From: Nocardioides albidus
Lineage (GTDB): Bacteria; Actinomycetota; Actinomycetes; Propionibacteriales; Nocardioidaceae
NCBI RefSeq assembly: GCF_006335005.1
Contig: NZ_VDMP01000019.1
Location: forward strand, 79,080-143,079
Reading direction: 5' to 3'
Length of the DNA stretch: 64,000 nucleotides
Of this stretch, positions 1 to 9,071 are shown piece after piece. The first letter of the stretch is position 1; every line of letters begins with the position of its first letter. The position numbers and the translations under genes were made by a program. The notes beneath the pieces are model-generated. The model worked only from the letters and a program-made list of their open reading frames with translations. It was not told where the DNA came from and searched no databases.

Positions 1-1487
1 GGGAGGCGCTCAACAACATCGCGATCCAGCACGACTCCAAGCTCGTGATCGTGGTCAACGACAACGGCCGCTCCTACACGCCCACGATCGGCGGTCTCGC
101 GACGGCGCTCACCACTCTGCGCACCAACCCGCGCTACGAGCACGTCCTCGACATCGTGAAGCGGCGCCTGACCGCCGTCCCCGGAGTCGGCGCGGCGGCC
201 TACGACGCGCTGCACGCGATGAAGAAGGGCATCAAGGACGCGCTGGCCCCGCAGGGCCTGTTCGAGGACCTCGGGCTCAAGTACGTCGGCCCGGTGGACG
301 GCCACGACCGGTCGGCCATGGAGCACGCGCTCGCGCAGGCCAAGCGGTTCGGTGGGCCCGTCATCGTGCACGCGATCACCCGCAAGGGCTTCGGCTACGA
401 CCCGGCCGAGCGGCACGAGGCCGACCAGTTCCACGCTCCGGGACCCTTCGACGTGCAGACCGGGGCGGAGAAGCCCAAGGGCAAGATCTGGACCGACCAC
501 TTCGCCGACCACGTCGTCGAGATCGGCGAGCGTCGCCCCGACGTCGTGGCGATCACGGCCGCGATGATGCACCCGGTCGGGCTCGACAAGTTCCAGGCCA
601 GGTTCCCCGAGCGGACCTTCGACGTCGGCATCGCCGAGCAGCACGCCGCGACCTCCGCGGCCGGCCTCGCGATGGGGGGCATGCACCCCGTGTTCGCCGT
701 CTACGCCACCTTCCTCAACCGCGCCTTCGACCAGGTGCTGATGGACGTCGCGCTCCACAAGTGCGGCGTCACCTTCGTGCTCGACCGCTCCGGCGTCACC
801 GGCGACGACGGCGCCAGCCACAACGGCATGTGGGACATGTCCCTCCTGCAGGTCGTCCCCGGGCTGCGCCTCGCCGCGCCCCGCGACGTCACCCGGATGC
901 GCGAGCTGCTCGACGAGGCGGTCGAGGTCGCCGACGCGCCGACCGTCGTCCGGTTCCCGAAGGGACCGCCGCCGGAGGACGTTCCGGCGATCGACACGGT
1001 CGGCGGCTGCGACGTCCTCGTGCGCAACGGCGCCCGCGACGTCCTCGTCGTGTCCGTCGGCTCGATGGCGACCGTCGCGGTCGACGTCGCCCAGCGCCTG
1101 ATCGACCAGGGCATCGGCGTCACCGTCGTCGACCCCCGCTGGGTCAAGCCGGTCGACCCCGCGCTGGTCGAGCTCGCCCGCACCCACCGCCGCGTCGTCA
1201 CGATCGAGGACAACGGCGTCGTCGGAGGCGTCGGTGCGGTGCTGCTGCAGACCCTCGCCGCCGCGGACGTCCGCACGCCGGTCCGGGTCCACGGGATCCC
1301 GCAGGAGTTCCTCGACCACGCCAAGCGAGCCGCGATCCTCGAGCGGATCGGGCTCACCCCTTCGGCCATCGCCCTCGAGGTGCTCGACGACATCGCCCGG
1401 GACAGTGCTGGGGACAGTGCTGGGGATGGTGCGGCCGAGCCCGCTCCGGAAGGACGGACGCTCCTCGATGTCGACGGCTCGCGCTAG
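1..1487 (+). CDS. dxs: 1-deoxy-D-xylulose-5-phosphate synthase, 5' truncated
   Basis: Dxs condenses pyruvate and glyceraldehyde 3-phosphate to DXP, the first step of the MEP isoprenoid pathway, in the cytoplasm with thiamine diphosphate. The frame is open from base 3; roughly the first quarter of the protein (start codon and most of the first ThDP-binding domain) lies outside the window, leaving about 494 codons. Visible landmarks are EALNNIA and VVNDNGRSY near the left edge, [15 protein letters not shown] with the conserved Glu of the pyrimidine-binding domain, and the [15 protein letters not shown] segment; the C-terminal transketolase domain is complete. A short tandem repeat (GACAGTGCTGGG units near 1410-1432) encodes the loose tail [11 protein letters not shown]. 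The last 20 bases overlap the next gene. Confidence 0.97.
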   Translation, partial: EALNNIAIQHDSKLVIVVNDNGRSYTPTIGGLATALTTLRTNPRYEHVLDIVKRRLTAVPGVGAAAYDALHAMKKGIKDALAPQGLFEDLGLKYVGPVDGHDRSAMEHALAQAKRFGGPVIVHAITRKGFGYDPAERHEADQFHAPGPFDVQTGAEKPKGKIWTDHFADHVVEIGERRPDVVAITAAMMHPVGLDKFQARFPERTFDVGIAEQHAATSAAGLAMGGMHPVFAVYATFLNRAFDQVLMDVALHKCGVTFVLDRSGVTGDDGASHNGMWDMSLLQVVPGLRLAAPRDVTRMRELLDEAVEVADAPTVVRFPKGPPPEDVPAIDTVGGCDVLVRNGARDVLVVSVGSMATVAVDVAQRLIDQGIGVTVVDPRWVKPVDPALVELARTHRRVVTIEDNGVVGGVGAVLLQTLAAADVRTPVRVHGIPQEFLDHAKRAAILERIGLTPSAIALEVLDDIARDSAGDSAGDGAAEPAPEGRTLLDVDGSR

Positions 1488-2733
1488 GGCCGTTCTCCCG
1501 GCCCTGGCCCTGCTCCTGCTGCCGCTCACCGCCTGCTCCGACGACCCGCCGCCGCCGACCTACTCCGGCACCGGGTACGACGACGTCGCGACCCTGATGC
1601 AGAGGACGCTCCACAAGCGGGCCCGCGGCCTGCGCACCCACGACGTCGCCCGCTTCCGCCGCGCGCTCGACCGCTCCGACGCGGGCCTGGCCGAGGAGCA
1701 GCAGACCTACTTCGACAACCTGGCGCAGCTCCCCGTCGGCGAGCTCAGCTACGAGGTCGCCGCCGACACGATCACGCCGGTCGAGGGCGGCCAGGACTAC
1801 TGGGCGGAGGTGGTGCTCAGCCTCGGACTCGACGGGTACGACGCCGCGCCGGCCCGCACCCGCGACCGGTTCCTGTTCACGCCCTCGCCCGACGGCCGCC
1901 GGCTCGTCATCACCTCGACCACCGACCACGCCTGGGAGAGCACCCACCCGGGCAACGTCCAGCCCTGGGACCTGGGCCCGGTCCACGTCGAGCAGGCCTT
2001 CGGCGTGCTCGGCATCTTCGACGACACCACCGTCGCGCGGGCCGACGCGGTCCTCGACGCCGCCGGCAGCGGCCGGTCCGACGTGCGCAGCGTGATCGGG
2101 GCGGCCGCGGACGGCTCCTCCCGGGGAGTCGTCGTCTACTCGCTGCGCGATCCGGCCTTCCTGCGCGGCCTCGCCGACCAGACGGTGGGCGACCCGGACC
2201 GCGCGGACGGGCTCACCATCGCCGTGCCCGTCGACGCGACGGACGCCGAGCAGGGCGTCGCGTCGTACCGGGTCTTCCTCAGCCCGCGGGTGCTCGACCA
2301 GCCTGCCGGCGTCCTGGGTCGCCTGGTGCGCCACGAGCTGACCCACGCCACCCTCGGCGCGCGCGGGCAGGGTGCGCCGCTGTGGCTGAGCGAGGGCTTC
2401 GCCGAGTACGTGTCGGTCCAGGCCATGGCGCCGACCCGGCGTCGGCTTCCGGCCCGTGCGCTCGATCTCGCCGCGAGCGTGACCCGGCTGCCCGGTCCGG
2501 CCGAGTTCGCCGGTCCCGACGCGGAGGCGTGGTACGCCGTCTCGTGGTGGGTGTGCGAGTACGTCGCGAACGTCTACGGCACCCCGATGCTCCTGCTGCT
2601 GCTCGACCGGCTCGCCGCGGGCGCGGACCAGCAGCAGGTTCTCCCCGATGTCCTCGGTGTCACTCCCGCACAGTTGGCGCAACGGGGTGTAGGACTGATG
2701 CAACGCACCTACTCGGGCCAGGAGACCTCATGA
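1468..2733 (+). CDS. Secreted zincin-type metalloprotease-like lipoprotein
   Basis: A 421-residue predicted lipoprotein, probably anchored to the outer face of the membrane. The N-terminus is a lipoprotein signal peptide with lipobox LTAC (Cys at about residue 23). The C-terminal half carries HELTH (H289, E290, H293) and, about 15 residues later, WLSEGFAEY with E309, the arrangement of gluzincin peptidases (peptidase MA-like families). The central part resembles no domain I can name. I chose ATG 1468, which follows a GGAAGGACGG ribosome site and starts inside the dxs end; a longer open frame upstream would have no signal peptide. The stop overlaps the permease start (ATGA at 2730). The substrate is unknown; peptidase activity is inferred from the motif alone. 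Confidence 0.8.
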   Translation: MSTARARAVLPALALLLLPLTACSDDPPPPTYSGTGYDDVATLMQRTLHKRARGLRTHDVARFRRALDRSDAGLAEEQQTYFDNLAQLPVGELSYEVAADTITPVEGGQDYWAEVVLSLGLDGYDAAPARTRDRFLFTPSPDGRRLVITSTTDHAWESTHPGNVQPWDLGPVHVEQAFGVLGIFDDTTVARADAVLDAAGSGRSDVRSVIGAAADGSSRGVVVYSLRDPAFLRGLADQTVGDPDRADGLTIAVPVDATDAEQGVASYRVFLSPRVLDQPAGVLGRLVRHELTHATLGARGQGAPLWLSEGFAEYVSVQAMAPTRRRLPARALDLAASVTRLPGPAEFAGPDAEAWYAVSWWVCEYVANVYGTPMLLLLLDRLAAGADQQQVLPDVLGVTPAQLAQRGVGLMQRTYSGQETS

Positions 2734-4223
2734 GCCTCTTCCGCACGAAGTCCGTCGAGCAGTCGATCGCCGACACGGACGAGCCGGACCACCGGTTGCG
2801 CAAGGACCTATCCGCCTTGGACCTCACGGTCTTCGGCGTCGGTGTCATCATCGGCGCCGGCATCTTCGTGCTGACCGGCACGGTCGCGGCCAGCAACGCG
2901 GGTCCCGCCCTCGCGCTCAGCTTCATCATCGCGGCGGTCGCCTGTGGGCTCGCGGCGCTCTGCTACGCGGAGCTCGCCTCGACGGTCCCGGTCGCCGGCA
3001 GTGCCTACACGTTCAGCTACGCGACCCTCGGCGAGCTGGTGGCGTGGATCATCGGCTGGGACCTGGTGCTCGAGTTCACGGTCGGCGCGGCCGCGCTCTC
3101 CACCGGGTTCTCCGCCTACCTGCAGGAGGTCCTCGACATCGGCGGCGTCACGCTGCCCGCGCAGATCAGCTCCGCCGCGACCGGCGTGGTCGACCTCCCG
3201 GCTGTGGTGATCGCCCTTCTCGTCACCTTCCTGCTCATCCGAGGCACGAAGTTCTCCAGCCGCTTCAACCAGTTCGTCGTCGCCCTCAAGCTGGTCGTGG
3301 TCGCCGCGGTCATCGTGGTCGGCATCGGCCACATCGACGTCAGCAACTGGACGCCGTTCATCCCCGACGCCCAGCCCGCGCCGGAGGCCAGCGGCGGCTT
3401 CGCCGACGTTCCGCTGATCACCAGCCTGCTCGGCCTCGAGCCCGCCGTGTTCGGCCTCGCCGGCGTCATCTCGGGCGCCGCGATCGTCTTCTTCGCCTTC
3501 ATCGGCTTCGACATCGTCGCCACCACCGCCGAGGAGACCAAGAACCCGCAGCGCGACGTGCCGATCGGCATCCTCGGCTCGCTGGCCATCGTCACGGTCC
3601 TGTACGCCGCGGTCAGCCTGATCGTCACCGGCCTGCGCAGCTACAAGGACATCGACCCCGACAGCGCCGCGCCGCTGGCCGACGCGTTCGAGGCCTCCGG
3701 CGTCGACTGGATGCCGAACCTCATTTCGATCGGCGCCTGCATCGGCCTCGTCGTGGTGGCCATGATCCTCATGCTCGGGCAGTCCCGCGTGGGCTTCGCC
3801 ATGGCCCGTGACGGGCTGCTGCCGCGCGGGCTGGCGAAGGTGCACCCGACCTGGGGGACGCCGTACCGGATCACCATCCTGACCGGCATCGCCGTCGCCA
3901 CCATGGCCGGGCTCGTCGACCTCAGCACGCTCGCGCACCTGGTCAACATCGGCACGCTGTTCGCCTTCATGCTCGTGAGCGTCGGTGTCGTCGTGCTGCG
4001 GCGGAGCCGGCCCGACCTGCCGCGCGGCTTCCGCACGCCGCTCGCCCCGGTCGTCGCGGCCGTGTCGACGCTGATGTGCTTCTACCTCATGCTCAACCTG
4101 ACCGGCGACACCTGGATCCGGTTCGGGGTGTGGATGGCGATCGGGTTCGTCGTCTACTTCGTCTACGGGCGCAGTCACAGCCGCCTGCAGCCCGCGCCCG
4201 TCAGGACGACGACGGGGGAATAG
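2730..4223 (+). CDS. APC-superfamily amino acid permease (cationic amino acid transporter type)
   Basis: A 497-residue polytopic membrane protein with about twelve hydrophobic segments. The first, GVGVIIGAGIFVLTG, is the unwound helix 1 signature of APC amino acid transporters, and YAELASTVPVAGSAYTFSYA follows as in the CAT subfamily. Helix 6 holds FFAFIGFDIVATTAEE and the loop after it NPQRDVPIGI, both typical of CAT-like permeases. It most likely imports or exchanges amino acids using the proton or substrate gradient; the exact substrate cannot be read from sequence. ATG 2730 overlaps the stop of the lipoprotein gene, so the two are probably translationally coupled although no functional link is evident. 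Confidence 0.9.
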   Translation: MSLFRTKSVEQSIADTDEPDHRLRKDLSALDLTVFGVGVIIGAGIFVLTGTVAASNAGPALALSFIIAAVACGLAALCYAELASTVPVAGSAYTFSYATLGELVAWIIGWDLVLEFTVGAAALSTGFSAYLQEVLDIGGVTLPAQISSAATGVVDLPAVVIALLVTFLLIRGTKFSSRFNQFVVALKLVVVAAVIVVGIGHIDVSNWTPFIPDAQPAPEASGGFADVPLITSLLGLEPAVFGLAGVISGAAIVFFAFIGFDIVATTAEETKNPQRDVPIGILGSLAIVTVLYAAVSLIVTGLRSYKDIDPDSAAPLADAFEASGVDWMPNLISIGACIGLVVVAMILMLGQSRVGFAMARDGLLPRGLAKVHPTWGTPYRITILTGIAVATMAGLVDLSTLAHLVNIGTLFAFMLVSVGVVVLRRSRPDLPRGFRTPLAPVVAAVSTLMCFYLMLNLTGDTWIRFGVWMAIGFVVYFVYGRSHSRLQPAPVRTTTGE

Positions 4224-4232
4224 GCTCTGCGC

Positions 4233-5183
4233 GTGACCCCATCGCCCCGGCTCGTCCACATCGTCGACGAGGTTCCCGAGCTGGAGGAGGTCGACGGTCT
4301 CGCGATGGTGCTCGCGCTCGACGGCTTCCTCGACGCCGGCAACGCGGGCGCGCTCGCCTGCCGGCACCTGGTCCGCACCGGCGCGTTCTCGACGGACGGC
4401 GGGGGAGTCGTGGTGGCGACCTTCGATGTCGACCAGCTCCACGACTACCGCGCACGGCGGCCCCCGATGACCTTCGCCCGCGACCACTACGAGGGCTACG
4501 AGCCGCCGCGGCTCGTCGTGCGGCTGCTGCGCGACGCCGGCGGCACGCCGTACCTCCTGCTGCACGGGAGCGAGCCCGACATCCGGTGGGAGGCGTTCAG
4601 CCGCGGCGTCCGGGAGGTCGTCGAGCGCTTCGGCGTCGCCCTGGTCGTGTCGATGGGCTCGGTGCCGATGGCGGTGCCGCACACCCGGCCGATCGCGATC
4701 ACCCACCACGCCAACAACCCCGAGCTGCTGACCGGCTCCAGCCCGTGGCGCGGCGAGCTCCGGGTGCCCAGCAGCGCGCAGGCGCTGCTCGAGGTGCGCC
4801 TGGGCGACTGGGGCCACGACGCGCAGGGGTTCGTCGCCCATGTGCCGCACTACCTCGCGCAGCTCGACTACCCGCGCGCCTCGGTCTCCCTGCTCGAGCA
4901 CGTCGAGCTGGCCGCGCGGCTCACGATCGACCTCACCGACCTCCGCTCCGAGGCCGACGAGCGCGAGGAGGAGATCGACCGCTACCTCTCCGCCAACGAC
5001 GAGGTCCGTGATGTCGTGACCGCGCTCGAGCAGCAGTACGACACCTTCGCCCGGGCCGAGCAGGAGGGCAGCAGCCTGCTCGCCGAGGACGAGCCCCTCC
5101 CGACCGGCGAGGAGATCGGCCGTCAGTTCGAGCAGTTCCTGGCCGGCCTCGAGGGCCCCGACGAGACCGGAGGACCGGCATGA
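4233..5183 (+). CDS. PAC2 family protein (proteasome-assembly-chaperone-like)
   Basis: A 316-residue cytoplasmic protein of the PAC2 family, named after eukaryotic proteasome assembly chaperone 2 and common in actinobacteria. The family pattern is clear: a strand giving LAMVLALDGFLDAGNAG near residue 25, then DQLHDYRARRP, and SMGSVPMAVPHTRP in the middle. The C-terminal third is acidic and helical and probably extended (EEEIDRYL, then Glu-rich stretches). A GTG start follows the permease stop by nine bases. The stop overlaps the tesB start (ATGA, 5180-5183). The biochemical role in bacteria is not established; a link with the actinobacterial proteasome or ATP-grasp partners is often suggested but nothing here tests it. 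Confidence 0.85.
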   Translation: MTPSPRLVHIVDEVPELEEVDGLAMVLALDGFLDAGNAGALACRHLVRTGAFSTDGGGVVVATFDVDQLHDYRARRPPMTFARDHYEGYEPPRLVVRLLRDAGGTPYLLLHGSEPDIRWEAFSRGVREVVERFGVALVVSMGSVPMAVPHTRPIAITHHANNPELLTGSSPWRGELRVPSSAQALLEVRLGDWGHDAQGFVAHVPHYLAQLDYPRASVSLLEHVELAARLTIDLTDLRSEADEREEEIDRYLSANDEVRDVVTALEQQYDTFARAEQEGSSLLAEDEPLPTGEEIGRQFEQFLAGLEGPDETGGPA

Positions 5184-6043
5184 GCGACCGGGTGATGGGC
5201 GAGGCGACCCGCCGGCTCGTCGCCCTGCTGGACCTCGAGCGGCTCGACACCGACCTGTTCCGCGGCCAGCAGCCCGAGACCGTCCGCCAGCGCGTGTACG
5301 GCGGCCAGGTGGCCGCGCAGGCGCTGATCGCCGCGTCGCGCACCGTCGAGGAGGGGATGCACGTGCACTCCCTGCACTCGTACTTCCTGCTGCCCGGCGA
5401 CTACCAGGTGCCGATCATCTACGACGTCGAGCGGATCCGCGACGGCCGCTCCTTCGCCACGCGCCGGGTGCTCGCCCGCCAGCACGGCCGGCCGATCTAC
5501 TACCAGTCCCTCAGCTTCCAGCGCGCCGAGGAGGGTCTCGAGCACCAGGACGTGATGCCCGAGGTCCGGCCGCCCGAGCAGGGGGTGGACCTGATGACGC
5601 GGATGGCCGAGCGCGGCACCGACGACGGGCTGAGCAAGGAGTGGGCCGCGCTCGACGTGCGCTGGCTCGGCAACTCGTCCCACGGCCTGGAGCCGGACCC
5701 GATGCACCCCGCCCAGACCCAGGTGTGGATCCGGGTCGACGGCCGGCTCAGCGACGACCCGATCGAGCACCTCGCGACCTTCACCTACGCCAGTGACGTC
5801 TCGCTGCTCGGCGCGACCCTCGCCGCGCATCCCGACACCAGCCCGCGCAACATCCAGATGGCCTCGCTCGACCACACGATCTGGTTCCACCGGCCCTTCC
5901 GCGCCGACGAGTGGTGGCTCTACGACCAGTGGTCCCCGTCGGCCAGCGGCGGACGCGGCCTCGCCCTGGGCCGGATCTTCACCCAGGACGGCACCCTCGT
6001 CGCGACCGTCGCGCAGGAGGGCCTGATCCGTCCGTCCCGCTGA
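5180..6043 (+). CDS. tesB: Acyl-CoA thioesterase II (TesB family)
   Basis: A 287-residue double-hotdog enzyme that hydrolyses acyl-CoA to free acid and CoA. The N-terminal hotdog shows VYGGQVAAQALIAASRTV and HSLHSYFLLPGD, the C-terminal one YASDVSLLGA with the conserved Asp of the catalytic triad, then LDHTIWFHRPFRADEW and GRIFTQDGTLVATVAQEG at the end. Length matches the family (about 285-290). ATG 5180 overlaps the PAC2 stop. In a fatty-acid and sterol degrader it could recycle CoA from blocked intermediates; that is inference. Confidence 0.93.
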   Translation: MSDRVMGEATRRLVALLDLERLDTDLFRGQQPETVRQRVYGGQVAAQALIAASRTVEEGMHVHSLHSYFLLPGDYQVPIIYDVERIRDGRSFATRRVLARQHGRPIYYQSLSFQRAEEGLEHQDVMPEVRPPEQGVDLMTRMAERGTDDGLSKEWAALDVRWLGNSSHGLEPDPMHPAQTQVWIRVDGRLSDDPIEHLATFTYASDVSLLGATLAAHPDTSPRNIQMASLDHTIWFHRPFRADEWWLYDQWSPSASGGRGLALGRIFTQDGTLVATVAQEGLIRPSR

Positions 6044-6097
6044 CCTCTCCCGCACTCGGGGCTTGTCTCCGGCGTCCAGCAGGAGTTACGTGAACCC

Positions 6098-8194
6098 ATG
6101 GCGGACAAGCGCGCGGAGAGGCGGGGCGAGCACGACCTCGCGGTAGCCGGGCCCGAACAGGTGCGCAACGTGGCCCTGGTCGGGCCCTCCCACTCGGGCA
6201 AGACCTCCCTCGTGGAGGCCCTGCTCCTGCACGCCGGGGCGATCAACCGGGCAGGCAGCACAGCCGAGGGCACCACGGTGTGCGACACCGAGGACGCGGA
6301 GCGCAGCCACGGACGCTCCATCTCGCTCGCCGTCGCGCCGCTGATGCACCGGCGCGCGAAGGTGAACCTGATCGACACCCCCGGGTACGCCGACTTCGTC
6401 GGTGACGTGCGCGCGGGCCTCCGGGCCGCCGACTGCGCCCTCTTCGTGGTCGCGGCCAACGAGGAGGTCGACGAGAGCACCCGGCAACTGTGGCGCGAGT
6501 GCGACCAGGTCGCGATGCCCCGCGCGGTCGTGGTCACCAAGCTCGACCACCCCCGCGCGGACGTCGACGCCATCGTCGCCCAGGCCCGGGAGGCGTTCGG
6601 CGGCAAGGTGCTGCCGGTCTACCTCGCCGCCGACGACGGGCGCGGGCTGACCGGGCTGTTGAGCGGGGGCGGCGACATCGACGACCCGCGCCGCGGCGAG
6701 CTGATCGAGGCGATCATCGAGGAGTCCGAGGACGAGGACCTGATGGACCGCTACGTCGGCGGCGAGGAGGTCGGCCTCGACGTGCTGGTCGCGGATCTGG
6801 AGACCGCGGTCGCCCGGGCCAGCCTCCACCCGGTCGTTCCGGTCTGCGCCACCACGGGGGTCGGGCTCGGCGAGCTGTTGGACCTGTGCGTCGACGGCTT
6901 CCCGTCCCCGCTGGAGCACACGTCGCCGGAGGTCTTCACCCCCGCCGGCGCGGCCGTCGGCCGGGTGTCCTGCGACTCCACGGGTCCGCTGGTCGCCGAG
7001 GTGGTGAGGACCGCGAGCGACCCCTACGTCGGCCGGATCAGCCTGGTCCGGGTGTTCTCCGGGACCCTCGAGCCGGACACCGCGGTCCACGTGTCGGGCC
7101 ACTTCTCCTCCTTCTTCACCGCCGCCGCCGGCCACGAGGACCACGACGAGGACGAGCGGATCGGCGCGGTCGGACACCCGTTCGGCGCCGCGCAGGTGCC
7201 GGCCGCCCGGGTGCTGGCGGGCGACCTCGGCACCGTGGCGCGGCTCTCCCGCGCGGAGACCGGCGACACCCTGTCGGCGGTCGACCAGCCCCTCGTCCTG
7301 CGCCCTTGGTCGATGCCCGACCCGCTGCTGCCCGTCGCGATCGAGGCGGCCACCCGCTCCGACGAGGACAAGCTCTCCCAGGCGCTGGCCCGGCTGGCCG
7401 CCGAGGACCCGAGCCTGCGCGTCGAGCACAACGCCGAGACCGGCCAGCTCGTGCTGTGGGCGATGGGGGAGTCCCACGCCGACGTCCTGCTCGAGCGTCT
7501 CGCCGACCGGCACGGGGTCGCCGTCGAGCAGCGGGAGCTGCTGGTGCCCCTGCGTGAGTGCGTCACCGCGCCGGCGAAGGGGCACGGCCGGCACGTCAAG
7601 CAGTCCGGCGGGCACGGCCAGTACGCCATCTGCGACATCGAGATCGAGCCACTCCCCGAGGGCAGCGGCTTCGAGTTCGTCGACAAGGTGGTCGGAGGCT
7701 CCGTGCCGCGCAACTACATCCCCAGTGTCGAGAAGGGCGTGCGCGCGCAGATGGAGCGCGGGTTGCGGGCCGGCTACCCGGTCGTCGACCTGCGGGTCAC
7801 CCTGACCGACGGCAAGGCGCACAGCGTGGACTCGTCCGACATGGCCTTCCAGAGCGCCGGCGCGCTGGCGCTGCGCGACGCGGCCGAGGCGGCGGGCGTC
7901 TCGATGCTGGAGCCGTACGACGAGGTCGGCGTCCTGGTGCCCGACGACCTGGTCGGCCCGGTGATGAGCGACCTGAGCGCGCGACGGGCCCGGCTGCTCG
8001 GCAACGAGAACGTCGACGGCGGCCGGACCCTGGTGCGGGCGCACGTCCCGCAGCGCGAGCTGGTCCGCTACGCCGTCGACCTCCGGGCGGCGACGCGAGG
8101 CGCGGGCACCTTCACCCGCGCCTTCGCGCACTACGAGCCGATGCCGGAGGAGCAGGCGCGGCAGGTCGTGCCGCGCCTGCACCACCAGGGCTGA
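6098..8194 (+). CDS. EF-G-like translational GTPase (EF-G2 type)
   Basis: A 698-residue paralogue of elongation factor G. G1 is GPSHSGKTS at residues 29-37 and G3 is DTPGYADF. The G4 motif reads TKLD, where canonical EF-G has NKxD. Domains II to V follow, including the domain IV stretch HGQYAICDIEIEPL and the EF-G C-terminal fold ending in REL/RYAVDLRAATRGAGTF. Actinobacteria commonly carry such a second EF-G beside fusA; the mycobacterial FusA2/EF-G2 studied earlier binds GTP but lacks clear ribosome-dependent GTPase activity. AGGAG lies about twelve bases before ATG 6098. The gene is monocistronic and converges on the MaoC gene with only eight bases between stops. Confidence 0.9.
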   Translation: MADKRAERRGEHDLAVAGPEQVRNVALVGPSHSGKTSLVEALLLHAGAINRAGSTAEGTTVCDTEDAERSHGRSISLAVAPLMHRRAKVNLIDTPGYADFVGDVRAGLRAADCALFVVAANEEVDESTRQLWRECDQVAMPRAVVVTKLDHPRADVDAIVAQAREAFGGKVLPVYLAADDGRGLTGLLSGGGDIDDPRRGELIEAIIEESEDEDLMDRYVGGEEVGLDVLVADLETAVARASLHPVVPVCATTGVGLGELLDLCVDGFPSPLEHTSPEVFTPAGAAVGRVSCDSTGPLVAEVVRTASDPYVGRISLVRVFSGTLEPDTAVHVSGHFSSFFTAAAGHEDHDEDERIGAVGHPFGAAQVPAARVLAGDLGTVARLSRAETGDTLSAVDQPLVLRPWSMPDPLLPVAIEAATRSDEDKLSQALARLAAEDPSLRVEHNAETGQLVLWAMGESHADVLLERLADRHGVAVEQRELLVPLRECVTAPAKGHGRHVKQSGGHGQYAICDIEIEPLPEGSGFEFVDKVVGGSVPRNYIPSVEKGVRAQMERGLRAGYPVVDLRVTLTDGKAHSVDSSDMAFQSAGALALRDAAEAAGVSMLEPYDEVGVLVPDDLVGPVMSDLSARRARLLGNENVDGGRTLVRAHVPQRELVRYAVDLRAATRGAGTFTRAFAHYEPMPEEQARQVVPRLHHQG

Positions 8195-8202
8195 CCAGGT
8201 GG

Positions 8203-9069
8203 CTAGAGGGCGGTGGTGCGACCCAGCAGGTGGGGCGCGCCGCTCTTCGGGTTCACGAGCGTGAAGTCGTAGCCGGCCGCGTTGGCCTGGGCGCCGAACT
8301 GCGCCCTGCCCGGCAGGAAGATCGGCTTCTTGAACGCGACCTCGACCCTGACGGCGTCGGGCAGCCGGTTCTCCAGGGCCGCGATGCAGCGCGCCTTGCT
8401 CCACATGCCGTGGGCGATGTGGCGCGGGAAGCCCAGCGCCTTCGCGGTCAGCGGGTAGAGGTGGATCGGGTTCCGGTCGCCCGACACGGCGCCGTACCTG
8501 CGCCCGATGTTCTCCGGGACGCTCCAGACCGGGCCCTTGGCGTCGATCGGGGTGAGCGACATGCCGGGGTCGCCCTGCTCCTTGTCGCCCTTCCCGACCC
8601 GCAGGTAGGTCGACACCGACTCCCACACGACCTCGTCCGGGCCGCCCGATGTCCCGGCGACGGTTGCCTGGACTCGCATGTCCCAGGCGCGGCCCTTGGT
8701 GCTGGCCCGGAGGTTGTCGGCCTTCAGCGACAGCGACACGGTCTCGCCGATCGCGACCGGCCGATGCTGGACGATCGTGTTCTCCAGATGGACCGAGCCG
8801 ATGGCCGGGAAGGGGAACTTCGCATCGGTCATCAGCTGCATGTGCAGCGGGAACGCCAGCATGTGCAGATAGGGCACCGGCGCGACGTCGCGGTTCGGGA
8901 AGCCGCAGACCTCGGCGTACCGCTCCACGGCCGATCGCTCCACCACCACGTCGTTGCGCGACAGGGTGAGGTCCGGCAGCGCGCCACCGGTCTTCTTGAT
9001 GCCGGGGAGCTGGTTCACGCCGGGGACCGCGGGCAGCGCGGCCTTGAGCATCACCGGGAGGCCGGCCAC
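8203..9069 (-). CDS. htdX: MaoC-like (R)-specific enoyl hydratase, HtdX-like
   Basis: A 288-residue double-hotdog hydratase. The C-terminal hotdog carries the hydratase-2 signature: SGDRNPIHLYPLTAKALGF followed by HIAHGM, with the catalytic Asp and His. The N-terminal hotdog lacks it and probably shapes the substrate tunnel. It sits two bases downstream of a FabG4-type reductase and opposite a FadA2 thiolase, the arrangement of M. tuberculosis Rv0241c (HtdX)-Rv0242c-Rv0243, so hydration of enoyl thioesters or the reverse dehydration in fatty acid metabolism is the likely job. Whether CoA or ACP is the carrier cannot be decided here. Confidence 0.85.
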   Translation of the reverse strand: MAGLPVMLKAALPAVPGVNQLPGIKKTGGALPDLTLSRNDVVVERSAVERYAEVCGFPNRDVAPVPYLHMLAFPLHMQLMTDAKFPFPAIGSVHLENTIVQHRPVAIGETVSLSLKADNLRASTKGRAWDMRVQATVAGTSGGPDEVVWESVSTYLRVGKGDKEQGDPGMSLTPIDAKGPVWSVPENIGRRYGAVSGDRNPIHLYPLTAKALGFPRHIAHGMWSKARCIAALENRLPDAVRVEVAFKKPIFLPGRAQFGAQANAAGYDFTLVNPKSGAPHLLGRTTAL

Positions 9070-9071
9070 GG

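Noticed and set aside
2808-4901. Antisense frame of about 700 codons opposite the permease and PAC2 genes
   Set aside because: Highly charged repetitive translation, no recognisable family, covered by two clear genes on the other strand.
6086-8626. Antisense open frame of about 850 codons across the EF-G2 gene
   Set aside because: Mirror of codon bias in the real gene; no domains and wrong third-position pattern.
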